Shown: positions 24,408-33,168, counted from the stretch's first letter. The stretch: DNA of 39,572 nt from Clostridia bacterium (GCA_910574475.1 CAJTAT010000018.1:1-39572); one strand, 5' to 3'. Numbers and translations: made by a program. Notes: generated by a model from the letters alone, not told the origin.

Positions 24408-24535
24408 TCCGCCATCAGGCCAAAGCAAAAGCCAGTGATATCACACAGTGGATCACCCTTTCCCTCACTGGCGTATTTGCTCTGATCTATCTACTGGAAT
24501 GGTGTTATATAAGTAAATATCAGAAAGAGATGTGA
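24370..24535 (+). pseudogene. Small membrane protein paired with the HTH gene, frameshifted in an A-run
   Basis: An ATG at 24370 opens MNRKKKK and stops at once at TGA. In the next frame NERNTLIRHQAKAKASDITQ continues into a hydrophobic segment WITLSLTGVFALIYLLEW and ends CYISKYQKEM at 24535. Removing one A from the run at 24385-24390 restores a single 54-55 aa protein. The small HTH regulator plus small membrane protein pair is common in Firmicutes. Broken as read; a sequencing error in the homopolymer is the alternative. Confidence 0.65.
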
Positions 24536-24537
24536 TT

Positions 24538-27228
24538 TTATTCCAGTTTTGATGCCTGAGAAAAAGAAATCATTGCATCATTCTTTTTCATAAATAGTAA
24601 GCCAAATGACCCTGGACCGCAATTGCTGGCAATGGCAGAAGAAGCCTTCTGCAGGTAAACCCGTTCAAATGGGCAGTACTGCTTTACTAACTCCTGAATG
24701 TACTGGATGCTTTTCTCATCCATTCCAGCATATGTGATAAACAGGATGCGCCGGTCGATATTTCTTGTATCCAGAAGCACTTTTCGCACATACCGTCTTG
24801 CCACATGTGTAAAGTCACCCATCTCCATGCTGCCCACTACCATCTTGCTCTTTCGCAGTACAATGACAGGGTGGAGCAGTAGAGCATCGCAGAGAACTTG
24901 TATTCGTTTTGATATCTGTCCTGCCTGGCACATCATATGGGTACTATCTATGATAAAAGCGGAGGAAATATAGCGCCTCAGCCTTTTTACAGTTTTCACA
25001 ATCTCAGTCTTCGTGGCATGATTTTCTGCCATAGAGGCGGCAAACAGTACTGCAAGGCCCATACTGCTGGAGAGATGCCCAGAGTCAAGCACAGTAACAT
25101 TTTCAAAAGATTTGGCAGCCTCAAGGGCATTGTAATATCCCTCACTGGCATGTTTTGCCATCGTAATATGGATTATGTTCTGGGCCTCTGTTAGCTTCTC
25201 TGCGAAAAACCGTTCATAATCCTCTACTTCCGGCGGCTGTGAATAACCACTCCATCCCTCTGCCATATGCACCAGCAGTTCATCCGCCCGTATTTCCACC
25301 TCATCAAGAAATCGGCCCTGGTCTGTGCAAACATAATAAGGGCATACGGAAATTCCAAACTCCTTTATCAAGGATTCTGGAAGATCACATACACTGTCGG
25401 TTGTAACCATAAGGGGGATCCTCTTTGCCTGTTCAAAGATCAATATATCCTTTCCGATCTCAGACTGACTGGTCTCCTCACTTAGATTCACCAGCTCCTT
25501 TGGCAGAACACTCAGCACAGCTGCCTCAAGTAAGGCGCCGCTGACTGGTTTTGCCAGATAGCCGCTGAATCCCTCCTTTCGGTAGAGAAGTTGATTGTCA
25601 CTTCCTGCATTGGCAGTCAGTGCGATTACAGGAGAGTCCTGGCATAGGCCTCCTGGCTGCACGCGCAGTGCGTGCAGGCATCGTATCCCATCCATCTCCG
25701 GCATGAGATGATCCATCAAAATAGCATCATAATGCTGATTCTGAGTCAGCCTCAAACACTCAGCACCACTTAGCACTGTGTCAATCTGTATCTTTGTCTC
25801 AGAGAGCAGCTTACGCACCACCATCAGATTCATTTCATTGTCATCCACCACAAGAATATGGGCCTCTGGCGCCTCAAAGCTCTGCTGGTACTGCTCTTCC
25901 TCATGAACTTTCGAACGGGAAGCCAACGTAAATGTTCCCAACTCCTGGTCGTCTACAATATCTTGCTCTATCATCACAAGAAAGGTAGAGCCTTTCGTGT
26001 AGACACTGTTGATACTGATCTCTCCTCCCATTAGCTCTACGAGCTGATGAACAATGCTCAATCCAAGCCCTGTTCCCTCAATATGCCGGTTTTTTTCCTC
26101 ATCTACACGCTTAAATGCATTAAATATATAGGGAATATTTTCCTTTTTTACACCCTGTCCCGTATCTTCCACGGTATACCAAACCCGTACCCGATTTAGC
26201 GTCAAGCGTTCGCAACGGACAGAAAGGGTGATAGAGCCCTCACTTGTGTACTTCACTGCATTATTTAACAGATTTATCAATACCTGCTTGATGCGCACCT
26301 CGTCTCCACATAGCATACTTGGAATGGAGGAATCCACATGCAGCCGAAATTCCAGCCCTTTTTCCTTAGCCTTAATCCAGATCATGTTGACGATCTCTGA
26401 AAAGAGCTTTCCTGTCTCATAGGAAACGTTTATGATTTCCATTTTACCAGATTTAATCTTGGATAGGTCCAGAATGTCATTGATAAGCGTAAGCAACATT
26501 TTGCTGGCCCCTTGGATATTCCTTGCATTTTCTGCAACATCCTCTGGAATATCTCCCCGCAAAATAATCTCATTTAATCCGATAATCGTGTTGATAGGGG
26601 TACGAATCTCATGGCTCATACTGGAGAAAAAATGATTCTCCGCTTTGTTCAGTTCCTCAATTTCCTTTTTCTGCTGTCTGGAAATCTCGTTTTCTTCTTC
26701 ATAAAGCTTGTTAAGAAACATAAGCAGTACACTAGTAAGTACTCCTACCATAATCACAGAATTTGCAGAGTCAAAAAAGGTATGTCCTTGTGAATTTGTT
26801 GCAACAAATTCTGGAAAATAAAAAGCTATGTAGTAGCACAGAAGCGTCTCCAAAGTACATAGAATGAAAAATCCGGCCTTTCGCCTTCCCTCTAAGGTAA
26901 TGCTAATATAGATAAAGCAAAGTACAAACCACTCTGGCATACCGCTATAAAATCCGCCTGCCGTAAAAAAGCTGATTGGAAAGAGAATCAGAAGCAAGAC
27001 TGTTATAAAGGTAGCTCCCATATTGATACATTCTTTTTTGATACTGAACTTCACAACCATTGCCATGGTTACAAGGCTCACTGCTAATACTAGTATATTT
27101 ATCCAATTCTTGCCCATAGGCAATATGAATATCAATGCAAGCATACAGATGCCTGTGACCACACGAAACATACGCTCGCGCAGACTGATCTTATGGTCAA
27201 AGATGATTTCAAACCATTTTTTCAACAC
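24538..27228 (-). CDS. Membrane hybrid histidine kinase with receiver and C-terminal DegV domain
   Basis: An 896-aa protein, GTG start at 27228 with AGGAGGG upstream. Five or six membrane helices fill residues 20-175. A short coiled coil leads to the HisKA box FFSSMSHEIRTPIN (His206), the ATPase domain (NN at 322-323, DTGQG 355-359, GTGLGL 385-390) and a receiver domain (about 456-575; Asp462/463, phospho-acceptor Asp506 in LMDHLMPEMDG, Lys560). Residues about 603-880 form a DegV-family fold: VTTDSVCDLPESL, YSQPPEVEDYERFF, HITMAKHASEGYYNAL, VTVLDSGHLSSSMGL and CGPGSFGLLF. DegV/FakB proteins bind a fatty acid. It is the last gene of a three-gene phosphorelay operon. Confidence 0.92.
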   Translation of the reverse strand: MLKKWFEIIFDHKISLRERMFRVVTGICMLALIFILPMGKNWINILVLAVSLVTMAMVVKFSIKKECINMGATFITVLLLILFPISFFTAGGFYSGMPEWFVLCFIYISITLEGRRKAGFFILCTLETLLCYYIAFYFPEFVATNSQGHTFFDSANSVIMVGVLTSVLLMFLNKLYEEENEISRQQKKEIEELNKAENHFFSSMSHEIRTPINTIIGLNEIILRGDIPEDVAENARNIQGASKMLLTLINDILDLSKIKSGKMEIINVSYETGKLFSEIVNMIWIKAKEKGLEFRLHVDSSIPSMLCGDEVRIKQVLINLLNNAVKYTSEGSITLSVRCERLTLNRVRVWYTVEDTGQGVKKENIPYIFNAFKRVDEEKNRHIEGTGLGLSIVHQLVELMGGEISINSVYTKGSTFLVMIEQDIVDDQELGTFTLASRSKVHEEEQYQQSFEAPEAHILVVDDNEMNLMVVRKLLSETKIQIDTVLSGAECLRLTQNQHYDAILMDHLMPEMDGIRCLHALRVQPGGLCQDSPVIALTANAGSDNQLLYRKEGFSGYLAKPVSGALLEAAVLSVLPKELVNLSEETSQSEIGKDILIFEQAKRIPLMVTTDSVCDLPESLIKEFGISVCPYYVCTDQGRFLDEVEIRADELLVHMAEGWSGYSQPPEVEDYERFFAEKLTEAQNIIHITMAKHASEGYYNALEAAKSFENVTVLDSGHLSSSMGLAVLFAASMAENHATKTEIVKTVKRLRRYISSAFIIDSTHMMCQAGQISKRIQVLCDALLLHPVIVLRKSKMVVGSMEMGDFTHVARRYVRKVLLDTRNIDRRILFITYAGMDEKSIQYIQELVKQYCPFERVYLQKASSAIASNCGPGSFGLLFMKKNDAMISFSQASKLE

Positions 27229-27239
27229 CTAATGCCCTC

Positions 27240-29795
27240 CTATTCCAGCTCCGCGATACATTCGCAGATCTCTTCATACATACTCAAAAGTCCAGGATGA
27301 TTCTGGTGGATATACTCTATATCTCCATTCTTGCCTGCCAGTTCCTGAGCCTTTGCCTGCTCTGAGAGCTCTTCTGCACCAATGGTCAGTGATGTACTTT
27401 TTAATGCATGAACCTTTATTACATAGTCCGCCCAGTTGCCAGCATCGTACAGGGAAATAATCTCGGCCTTCTTTTCCCCACTCTGTTCCAAGAAAGTTCG
27501 AAGCATTTCCACATAAAACTCTTCCTCTCCACAGCAGTAATCCATTCCCAGCTTTACATTTATTCCAGCTTTGATAAGAGAGTCAAAACGCTGGGATGAG
27601 GCATTTTCCAGGTCATCCTCTTCTGATATAGCTGTACCTGAAGAAGGTATAGTTTCCTCTGGTCTCTCTCTATCCTCCAAAGTATCCGTCAAATCACGTG
27701 AAACCGCCGGCTCCTTTGAATCTGTCGGCTTTACTCCGTATTGTATACACTCTTCTGGCAGTACCCTGCGCAGCACCCTCTCCAAAACAGCACGCTCAAT
27801 AGGTTTTGGTATGAATTCCGTAAATCCCTCATTACGGAACATCTCCCTTGCTCCACTAATGGTATTGGCAGTCAATGCAATCACCGGCAGCTCCTGATAC
27901 ATTCCATTATTGATTTCACGAATACGACGCAATGTCTCCACACCGTCAAAGCCAGGCATCATATGATCCAAAAAGATTATATCATAGGCCATGGTATCGC
28001 TAATCCGTTCCAGGGCTTCCTTTCCGCTGAGACAAGTATCCACCTGTATCCCATAACTACCCAAAACGCCTTTGGCCACCACAAGATTCATCTCTTCGTC
28101 ATCAACAACTAAAACCTGTACTCCCACGCAGGAGAAAGGCCTGCGGCCTGCGGCCTGTGCCTCCTCAAACCCACTTTCTCCCAGATCTCCGTTCAAGAGG
28201 TTTGCCACAGAAAGAGCAAAAAACGGTTTACGGATCACCAATAGCTTGCTATCTTTGCCGAGGACAAAATCTCTTTCTGCAATCACACCTACCCAAAGTC
28301 TGTCTGACAGCTCTTCATAGTAAGCACAGTTCTCCTCATATTCTGCCTGAGCAATAAATACATGGGTCAGCTGATGGTTTTTTTGAAGTTTGAGCAATCC
28401 CTCAAAATTATGAGCTTGATAGCCCTCAAGTCCAAGGCCTTCCACTAAATGCAGAATCAGCTTGTCATAGTAACCTCTCACTTCATCGCAGCTATATTTC
28501 TCTGGCCTGAAATAGCAGGCAATGCAAAGCTCCTCTGGATTAGTAAGGTAAATAGCCGGTGTATCATCCGCCACTCCCTGGGGAATGGTTATATGAGCCT
28601 CCAGGCCCTGCTGTCCTTTACTCTCAAAATGAATAAATCCACCCATAGCATGGAGAAGGCCCCGAGCAATGGGAATCCCAAGTCCCAGTCCCCCTGCAAA
28701 CCGGCTGCTTCCTGAATCTGCCTGATAGAAGTCATCATACATCTGAGTAAGCTGGGAGTCTGTCATGCCAATGCCTGTATCATAAATATCAATGATCAGA
28801 TTCACCCCATAGCTCTCACGCCGAAACTCAATACAGACGTTAATTCCACCTTCTTCTGTAAATTTAATGGAATTCTCCAACAAAATTTTAAGCACATGGG
28901 TAATTTTTTCCGCATCGCCAATCAGAACTGCCGGTATCTTGGGATCTATATCAAACACCATTTCTAACTGATTCCTGCTGCCCTGAATAGCTGACATAGT
29001 AATCACATCATTGAGCACAGAAGTGATCATGTACTCCTGCCTTGTAGGGGTCAGTGTTCCCTCTACAATCTCTGTATAATCAAGCATATTGTTGATCTGG
29101 TTAGACAAACGTTTACCTGCTAGCTGGATAGATTGCATATCCTCCCGAGCATCTGGAGGAAGATCCTTTTCTAGCGCTACCTCGCTGATTCCAAGCACCA
29201 TATTAATGGGAGTACGAAGCTCGTGGGACACATTTGACAGGAAAACAGCATTCTGCCGCCCTGCCGTCTCCAGCTCCGCAAATGCGATATCAAACCGCTT
29301 TCTTGCTTCCAATCTCCTATTAATCCGGTATCTTGCAATGGCGGTCGCACCTGTCATCACAGCGGCACCTATCCCCAAACGCATGATCTCTCTGCCTCCC
29401 ATGTCATAGGTAATGGTCTTAAGAACCAGGAAATGATACAGCAGATTTACCACATATAAGGCGGCTGTCATATACAACAGCCGCGTTTTATCAAACATGG
29501 AAAAAATAAGGATCATCATACACGCTACGGCAGGAATATCAAACAAACTGCCCTTATGTACCCCAAAGAAGAAAAAACCAACCATCAGCAAACCGAAACA
29601 CAGGCTTTCATAAAATGTTTCTGAACCAAGTCTTCCGATGTGAAGGCACCATACTAGAGTGTTTCCAACTAAAATAATGGGAATCATCCACATCTCCCAG
29701 GACATGGCAAGCGTAATCAAAATCAGCATTACGCCAACCACTGTAACAATAGTAGCCAGAAGAAGATGGATACTCGTCTGCTCTTCTGTCCTCAT
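27240..29795 (-). CDS. Membrane hybrid histidine kinase with pseudo-receiver, receiver and HPt domain
   Basis: An 851-aa protein, starting two bases after the stop of the receiver gene. About five membrane helices (10-155), then HisKA FLSNVSHELRTPINMVLG (His191) and the ATPase domain (Asn308, DTGIG 339-343, GGLGLG 368-373). Residues about 413-540 look like a degenerate receiver: its third strand reads THVFIAQAE where the phospho-Asp should be, but IRKPF keeps the Lys-Pro. A true receiver follows (about 560-680; VDDEE, Asp610 in IIFLDHMMPGFDG, Lys664). After an acidic linker an HPt domain (about 738-848) carries His796 in KVHALKSTSLT. This is a complete His-Asp-His relay in one chain. Confidence 0.92.
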   Translation of the reverse strand: MRTEEQTSIHLLLATIVTVVGVMLILITLAMSWEMWMIPIILVGNTLVWCLHIGRLGSETFYESLCFGLLMVGFFFFGVHKGSLFDIPAVACMMILIFSMFDKTRLLYMTAALYVVNLLYHFLVLKTITYDMGGREIMRLGIGAAVMTGATAIARYRINRRLEARKRFDIAFAELETAGRQNAVFLSNVSHELRTPINMVLGISEVALEKDLPPDAREDMQSIQLAGKRLSNQINNMLDYTEIVEGTLTPTRQEYMITSVLNDVITMSAIQGSRNQLEMVFDIDPKIPAVLIGDAEKITHVLKILLENSIKFTEEGGINVCIEFRRESYGVNLIIDIYDTGIGMTDSQLTQMYDDFYQADSGSSRFAGGLGLGIPIARGLLHAMGGFIHFESKGQQGLEAHITIPQGVADDTPAIYLTNPEELCIACYFRPEKYSCDEVRGYYDKLILHLVEGLGLEGYQAHNFEGLLKLQKNHQLTHVFIAQAEYEENCAYYEELSDRLWVGVIAERDFVLGKDSKLLVIRKPFFALSVANLLNGDLGESGFEEAQAAGRRPFSCVGVQVLVVDDEEMNLVVAKGVLGSYGIQVDTCLSGKEALERISDTMAYDIIFLDHMMPGFDGVETLRRIREINNGMYQELPVIALTANTISGAREMFRNEGFTEFIPKPIERAVLERVLRRVLPEECIQYGVKPTDSKEPAVSRDLTDTLEDRERPEETIPSSGTAISEEDDLENASSQRFDSLIKAGINVKLGMDYCCGEEEFYVEMLRTFLEQSGEKKAEIISLYDAGNWADYVIKVHALKSTSLTIGAEELSEQAKAQELAGKNGDIEYIHQNHPGLLSMYEEICECIAELE

Positions 29796-29797
29796 TC

Positions 29798-30157
29798 TTA
29801 CTCAAGCTCCTTTGCAACTCGTTTCAGTAGTTCCTGAGGAAGAAATGGTTTTTTCAGGTAATTTACTGCCCCCAGCCTGATTGCGCTCATTACATCCTCC
29901 TCATATCCCGAAGCAGTCAAAAAAATCACTGGCACTTCAAGAGAGTACTCTTTCTTCATGCGTTCAAAGGTCTCCATACCATCCATATCTGGCATAGCAA
30001 TGTCTAAGAGAATCAAATCTATTTTTTCGCTCTTCAGCTTTTCAAGGGCCTCTTTGCCAGACTCCACAAGAAGTACATCGTATTGCTTCTCCAGAATCAT
30101 CTTTGTCCTTTTCAAATTCATTGCGTCATCATCTACTACTAAAATACGTTTCTGCAT
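29798..30157 (-). CDS. Stand-alone receiver-domain response regulator
   Basis: A 119-aa CheY-like protein: acidic pair Asp9/Asp10, phospho-acceptor Asp52 in LILLDIAMPDMDG, Thr81, and Lys103 in LKKPF. No output domain. Ribosome binding site GGGAGG precedes the ATG. It is first in an operon with the two hybrid kinases (2-nt and 11-nt gaps) and has its own promoter at 30210-30238. It may take phosphate from, or give it to, the HPt of the next gene. Confidence 0.93.
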   Translation of the reverse strand: MQKRILVVDDDAMNLKRTKMILEKQYDVLLVESGKEALEKLKSEKIDLILLDIAMPDMDGMETFERMKKEYSLEVPVIFLTASGYEEDVMSAIRLGAVNYLKKPFLPQELLKRVAKELE

Positions 30158-30209
30158 AAAGCTGCCTCCCTAACTTACTGTCAAAATTCTTTAAATTCCT
30201 TTAAAGTTT

Positions 30210-30238
30210 ATTTTAAAGCAGTATGATAACAAAATCAA
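30210..30238 (-). promoter_or_regulatory. Promoter of the phosphorelay operon
   Basis: Minus-strand TTGATT (30233-30238), 17-bp spacer, TAAAAT (30210-30215). Two CTTTAAA direct repeats (30189-30195, 30199-30205) lie just downstream in the leader and might bind a regulator. Confidence 0.6.
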
Positions 30239-30366
30239 GTCCCATGTCTTAAAATAAGTGTATCATCTTAGGTTTAAGAATAAATTTTAGATTTTAGGGC
30301 ACATTTATATAAGACATACCATTTGTCCAGCAAGTTTAAATTCAGATAAATTAAGGAGGTGTTCTT

Positions 30367-30573
30367 TTGAGCAAAACATTAGATATAGTAGTTCTCACAA
30401 TTAGTATTATTGGTGCCCTAAATTGGGGCCTCATTGGTTTTTTTAATTTTAATCTGGTTCAATTCATTTTTGGACTTGGTTTGATAACACGAATTATTTA
30501 TGCCGTAGTAGGACTGTCCGCATTATACCTTTTGACATTTTATGCCAAAACTGGTAGATCCTCTTTTGAATAA
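30367..30573 (+). CDS. DUF378 family small membrane protein
   Basis: A 68-aa protein with a TTG start preceded by AAGGAGGTG, a near-perfect ribosome binding site. Two membrane helices surround the family motif IIGALNWGLIGFFNFNLVQFIFG, split here as IIGALNWGLIG and FFNFNLVQF, then ITRIIYAVVGLSALYLL. DUF378 (YuzA-like) proteins have no known function. It is divergent from the phosphorelay operon and could share its control region (30158-30366). A terminator follows. Confidence 0.85.
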   Translation: MSKTLDIVVLTISIIGALNWGLIGFFNFNLVQFIFGLGLITRIIYAVVGLSALYLLTFYAKTGRSSFE

Positions 30574-30596
30574 AATATATCATAATACGTATATCA

Positions 30597-30631
30597 AGAG
30601 TCGTAGCATTGATTGCTATGGCTCTCTTTTT
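30597..30631 (+). terminator. Terminator of the DUF378 gene
   Basis: AGAGTCGTAGCA pairs with TGCTATGGCTCT (12 bp, two G-T pairs) and is followed by CTTTTT. Confidence 0.8.
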
Positions 30632-30749
30632 GACAGTCTCTAAAGCAATAGACGATTTTGAAATGTTAATAAAACGGGCATAAATGGGTGCTCCTGTCCT
30701 TATGGAAAACATCCTGACTCGTCATAATAACCTCCATATCCAAAGATAT

Positions 30750-31334
30750 CTATTTCAATATGCTGTATACACATTCCAATAATGTGACAGCAAGGATTAT
30801 GTTAATCAGACGGTAATGCCGCAGATAGATCTTCTGGATCACCAGCCCCGTACCGATCCATGCCGATGTAGCAACCGTTCCAATCGTTGCGATCACAAGT
30901 TCAAAGAATACCAGCACCGACAAAGACGTACTGAAATTGGTCACATATCCGGTCAATGCGGTGATTCCAAACAGATAAATCTTCACATTCACAAACTGCA
31001 GCATAAACCCTTTCCAGAAAGATGCCGACCTTTCCCCGTCTTCTTCGTCTGGACGGCTGACAACAATATGGACTGCCAGCCAGAGAATATACGCTGCTCC
31101 CACATACTTCATTGCCCCAAGCACATCCGGCAGAAACGTACTCACCCCATAAACAATTACCGCACAGATCATCTAAACCACATAATATCCAGAGAAAATC
31201 CCGAAAAAGAGAGGACGCCCTTTCTTCCATCCATAATTCGTCACGGTATTTAAAGCCAGGATATTCCCCGGCCCCGGCGTAAACGCATTGATCACAGAAT
31301 ATACTAAAAAATTACCTATCACATAGCCTGGCAT
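30750..31334 (-). pseudogene. LysE-family amino acid exporter, interrupted by one amber codon
   Basis: From an ATG at 31334 the frame reads MPGYVIGNFLVYSVINAFTP and GPGNILALNTVTNYGWKKG, the classic LysE/RhtB start with the TPGPGN motif, up to YYVV. Codon 54 is then TAG (31173-31175). The same frame continues MICAVIVYGV, MKYVGAAYILWLAVHI and four or more membrane helices to a normal stop at 30750. The whole is 195 codons, the usual family length. Relatives usually have Gln there, so a single CAG-to-TAG change explains it. A LysR regulator lies directly upstream. Without an amber suppressor the exporter is lost. Confidence 0.85.
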
Positions 31335-31410
31335 AATAACACCTCCTTCCGCTTACGATTGTACAGCGGAATGTCATATGATAGGTAATACTAATTTCTT
31401 ATGTTAAAAC

Positions 31411-31425
31411 ATAGGTTGAACCTAT
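31411..31425. promoter_or_regulatory. LysR-type operator before the exporter pseudogene
   Basis: ATAGGTT-G-AACCTAT is a perfect 7-bp dyad fitting the T-N11-A rule of LysR-type binding sites. It lies between the regulator stop and the exporter start, where an activator of the exporter would be expected to bind. Confidence 0.55.
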
Positions 31426-31428
31426 ATT

Positions 31429-32331
31429 TCAATCCTTTTGATATTGTTTCAGAGCTTCCACATAAATTTCTCCCAATTTGGATAGTTCCCTATCCTTATT
31501 CAGTATATATCCGATCCGCATGGTTTCATCCCCGTCCAGGGGAACAGAAATGATAGCGTCCCCATGGAGATACTTTGGGAAAATACCGCTTGAAATGGTA
31601 TAACCATCCAATCCGATCATAAAATTCACAATGGCGGCACGGTCACTGATCCGGATACACTTTTCCGCAATCTCGTTACTGAACAGTTCCTCCGCAAAAT
31701 TGGAAGATTCATAAGCCCCCTGCACAAAATTCAGCCTTGGATATGGTTTCAGATCATCTAGGCTAATCCTCTCCCGGTCTGCCAGAGGATGACCTTTCCG
31801 CAGAAACACATGGGGAGCTGCTGTAAATAACTCATAAAATTTCAGATTATATTCCTCAAAAACTTTTACCAGTACATTTTCGTTAGCCCTGCTTAGATAA
31901 AGAACCCCAAGATCACTGAAACGGTTCCTGACATCCATGATAATCTGAAAGGTTTGTGTCTCATTCAGAATAAACTCATATCTTTCCTGGCCGAACTGTT
32001 TTACAATCTCCACAAAAGCATTGGCAGCAAACGTATAATGCTGCGTGGAGATGCAGAACCTTTGCTTTTCTGGCTGATTATCTATGTAACGGGATTCCAG
32101 AAGCTCCATTTGCTGCACAACCTGCCTTACATATCCCAAAAATTCCATCCCCTCCGTAGTTAATGCAACCCCCGCCCGGCAACGGTTAAAAATGGTAATC
32201 TTTGCTTCATTCTCCACTTCTTTGATTGCCCCGGAAAGGCTTGGTTGTGAAATAAACAATTCTTTTGCCGCTTCTGTAATAGAACCCTTTTCCGCTACCG
32301 TAATCATATATTTTAATTGCTGTAATGTCAT
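31429..32331 (-). CDS. LysR-family transcription regulator
   Basis: A 300-aa regulator. The N-terminal winged helix has MTLQQLKYMITVAEKGSITE, AAKELFISQPSLSGAIKEVE and IFNRCRAGVALTTEGMEFL. A linker helix and a periplasmic-binding-like effector domain (about 90-295) follow. The ATG has GGAGG 7 nt upstream. It precedes the LysE pseudogene in the same direction and a perfect LysR box lies between them, so the exporter was very likely its target. The regulator itself is intact. Confidence 0.93.
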   Translation of the reverse strand: MTLQQLKYMITVAEKGSITEAAKELFISQPSLSGAIKEVENEAKITIFNRCRAGVALTTEGMEFLGYVRQVVQQMELLESRYIDNQPEKQRFCISTQHYTFAANAFVEIVKQFGQERYEFILNETQTFQIIMDVRNRFSDLGVLYLSRANENVLVKVFEEYNLKFYELFTAAPHVFLRKGHPLADRERISLDDLKPYPRLNFVQGAYESSNFAEELFSNEIAEKCIRISDRAAIVNFMIGLDGYTISSGIFPKYLHGDAIISVPLDGDETMRIGYILNKDRELSKLGEIYVEALKQYQKD

Positions 32332-32416
32332 ATCCGTTCCTCCAATTATGCTCCTATTATATAAATGATATCAAACAAATACAAGAAATATCAAAATAAG
32401 AAAGGCGGACAACATT

Positions 32417-32644
32417 ATGAAGGCAGGTAGAATCACAGCAAAATTGAGGGACGCAGTTTCGGTATGCCTCATGATAGATGGCAAGGAAGTAAAACGGTAC
32501 AAGAATATCGAACTTTCGGACAGCATCAAAGAGGTTAAACTTCTCGACTTCCATTTCAACGTACCTGCGGACGGTAAAATCACTTTTGAAATCCATTACG
32601 CATCCGGTTCGCCAGCAAAATGCTTGCCTTATTCTTATACCTAA
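32417..32644 (+). CDS. Unknown 75-aa protein
   Basis: The ATG at 32417 follows AAGAAAGGCGG. The protein reads MKAGRITAKLRDAVSVCLMI, DGKEVKRYKNIELSDSIKEV, KLLDFHFNVPADGKITFEIH and ends YASGSPAKCLPYSYT. Alternating hydrophobic residues suggest a beta-rich fold; no membrane segment or signal peptide. I do not recognise the family. The last dozen residues look different in character, so the gene may be cut short. It is the only plus-strand gene in this part and converges on the flavodoxin remnant. Confidence 0.55.
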   Translation: MKAGRITAKLRDAVSVCLMIDGKEVKRYKNIELSDSIKEVKLLDFHFNVPADGKITFEIHYASGSPAKCLPYSYT

Positions 32645-32645
32645 A

Positions 32646-32993
32646 TTATTTGATTTCCATATTTCCGAGCCATTCCTCCAATGTTTCTTTTGTAGTTCCT
32701 GCTTCAAACCGCCTTCCTTCCAGCCAGTTCACCGAATCCGAACATAAGGCGTGTAAATTATCCGCGCTGAAACCAATACCGCTGCTGTGGGATGTGCAGA
32801 AAGGAACGATTGTTTTTCCTGAAAAATCATAACTTTCTAAAAAGGTACTGATGATCCGGGGAGCCTGTCCATGCCAGATGGGATAGTAAAATGTAGCCTC
32901 CCTTTGGAACCCTTTGAAAATACTGGCTTTAACGCTATACAAAAATGTGTTTTGTGTTCTTTTTATCCGATTTCCAATAGCGTTGCTGCCCAT
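32646..32993 (-). pseudogene. Flavodoxin remnant, N-terminus missing
   Basis: The C-terminal two thirds of a flavodoxin is clear: YYPIWHGQAPRIISTFLESY, DFSGKTIVPFCTSHSSGIGF, then a SVNWLEGRRFEAGTTKETLE segment and a terminal EWLGN. The first 30 or so residues of the open frame do not resemble a flavodoxin, and the FMN phosphate-binding N-terminal strand and loop are not found upstream. The N-terminal half has been lost or scrambled (33000-33060 holds no match). Not expected to bind FMN. Confidence 0.7.
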
Positions 32994-33110
32994 TTCCAGA
33001 CGATTCCATTCTACTATTCTCCATACTTCTTTTCCAATACCTGTACTGCATGATTCTCAATGCTCGCAAAGCATATAAACCGTCATTCCTCTTTGTTTTC
33101 TAATCGTACA

Positions 33111-33133
33111 AGAACTTCCGCAAAAACGGAAGT
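33111..33133. repeat. Intergenic hairpin
   Basis: ACTTCCG and CGGAAGT form an inverted repeat around a 6-nt loop (CAAAAA on the plus strand). The rest of 33000-33168 holds no gene I can support. Confidence 0.45.
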
Positions 33134-33168
33134 CACAAAAAGGTTTTTAGTATGAACGAAAAGGTTAT

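Noticed and set aside
32357..32707. 116-codon minus-strand frame opposite the 75-aa protein
   Set aside because: No ribosome binding site or recognisable motif. The plus-strand frame has both a start signal and protein-like composition.
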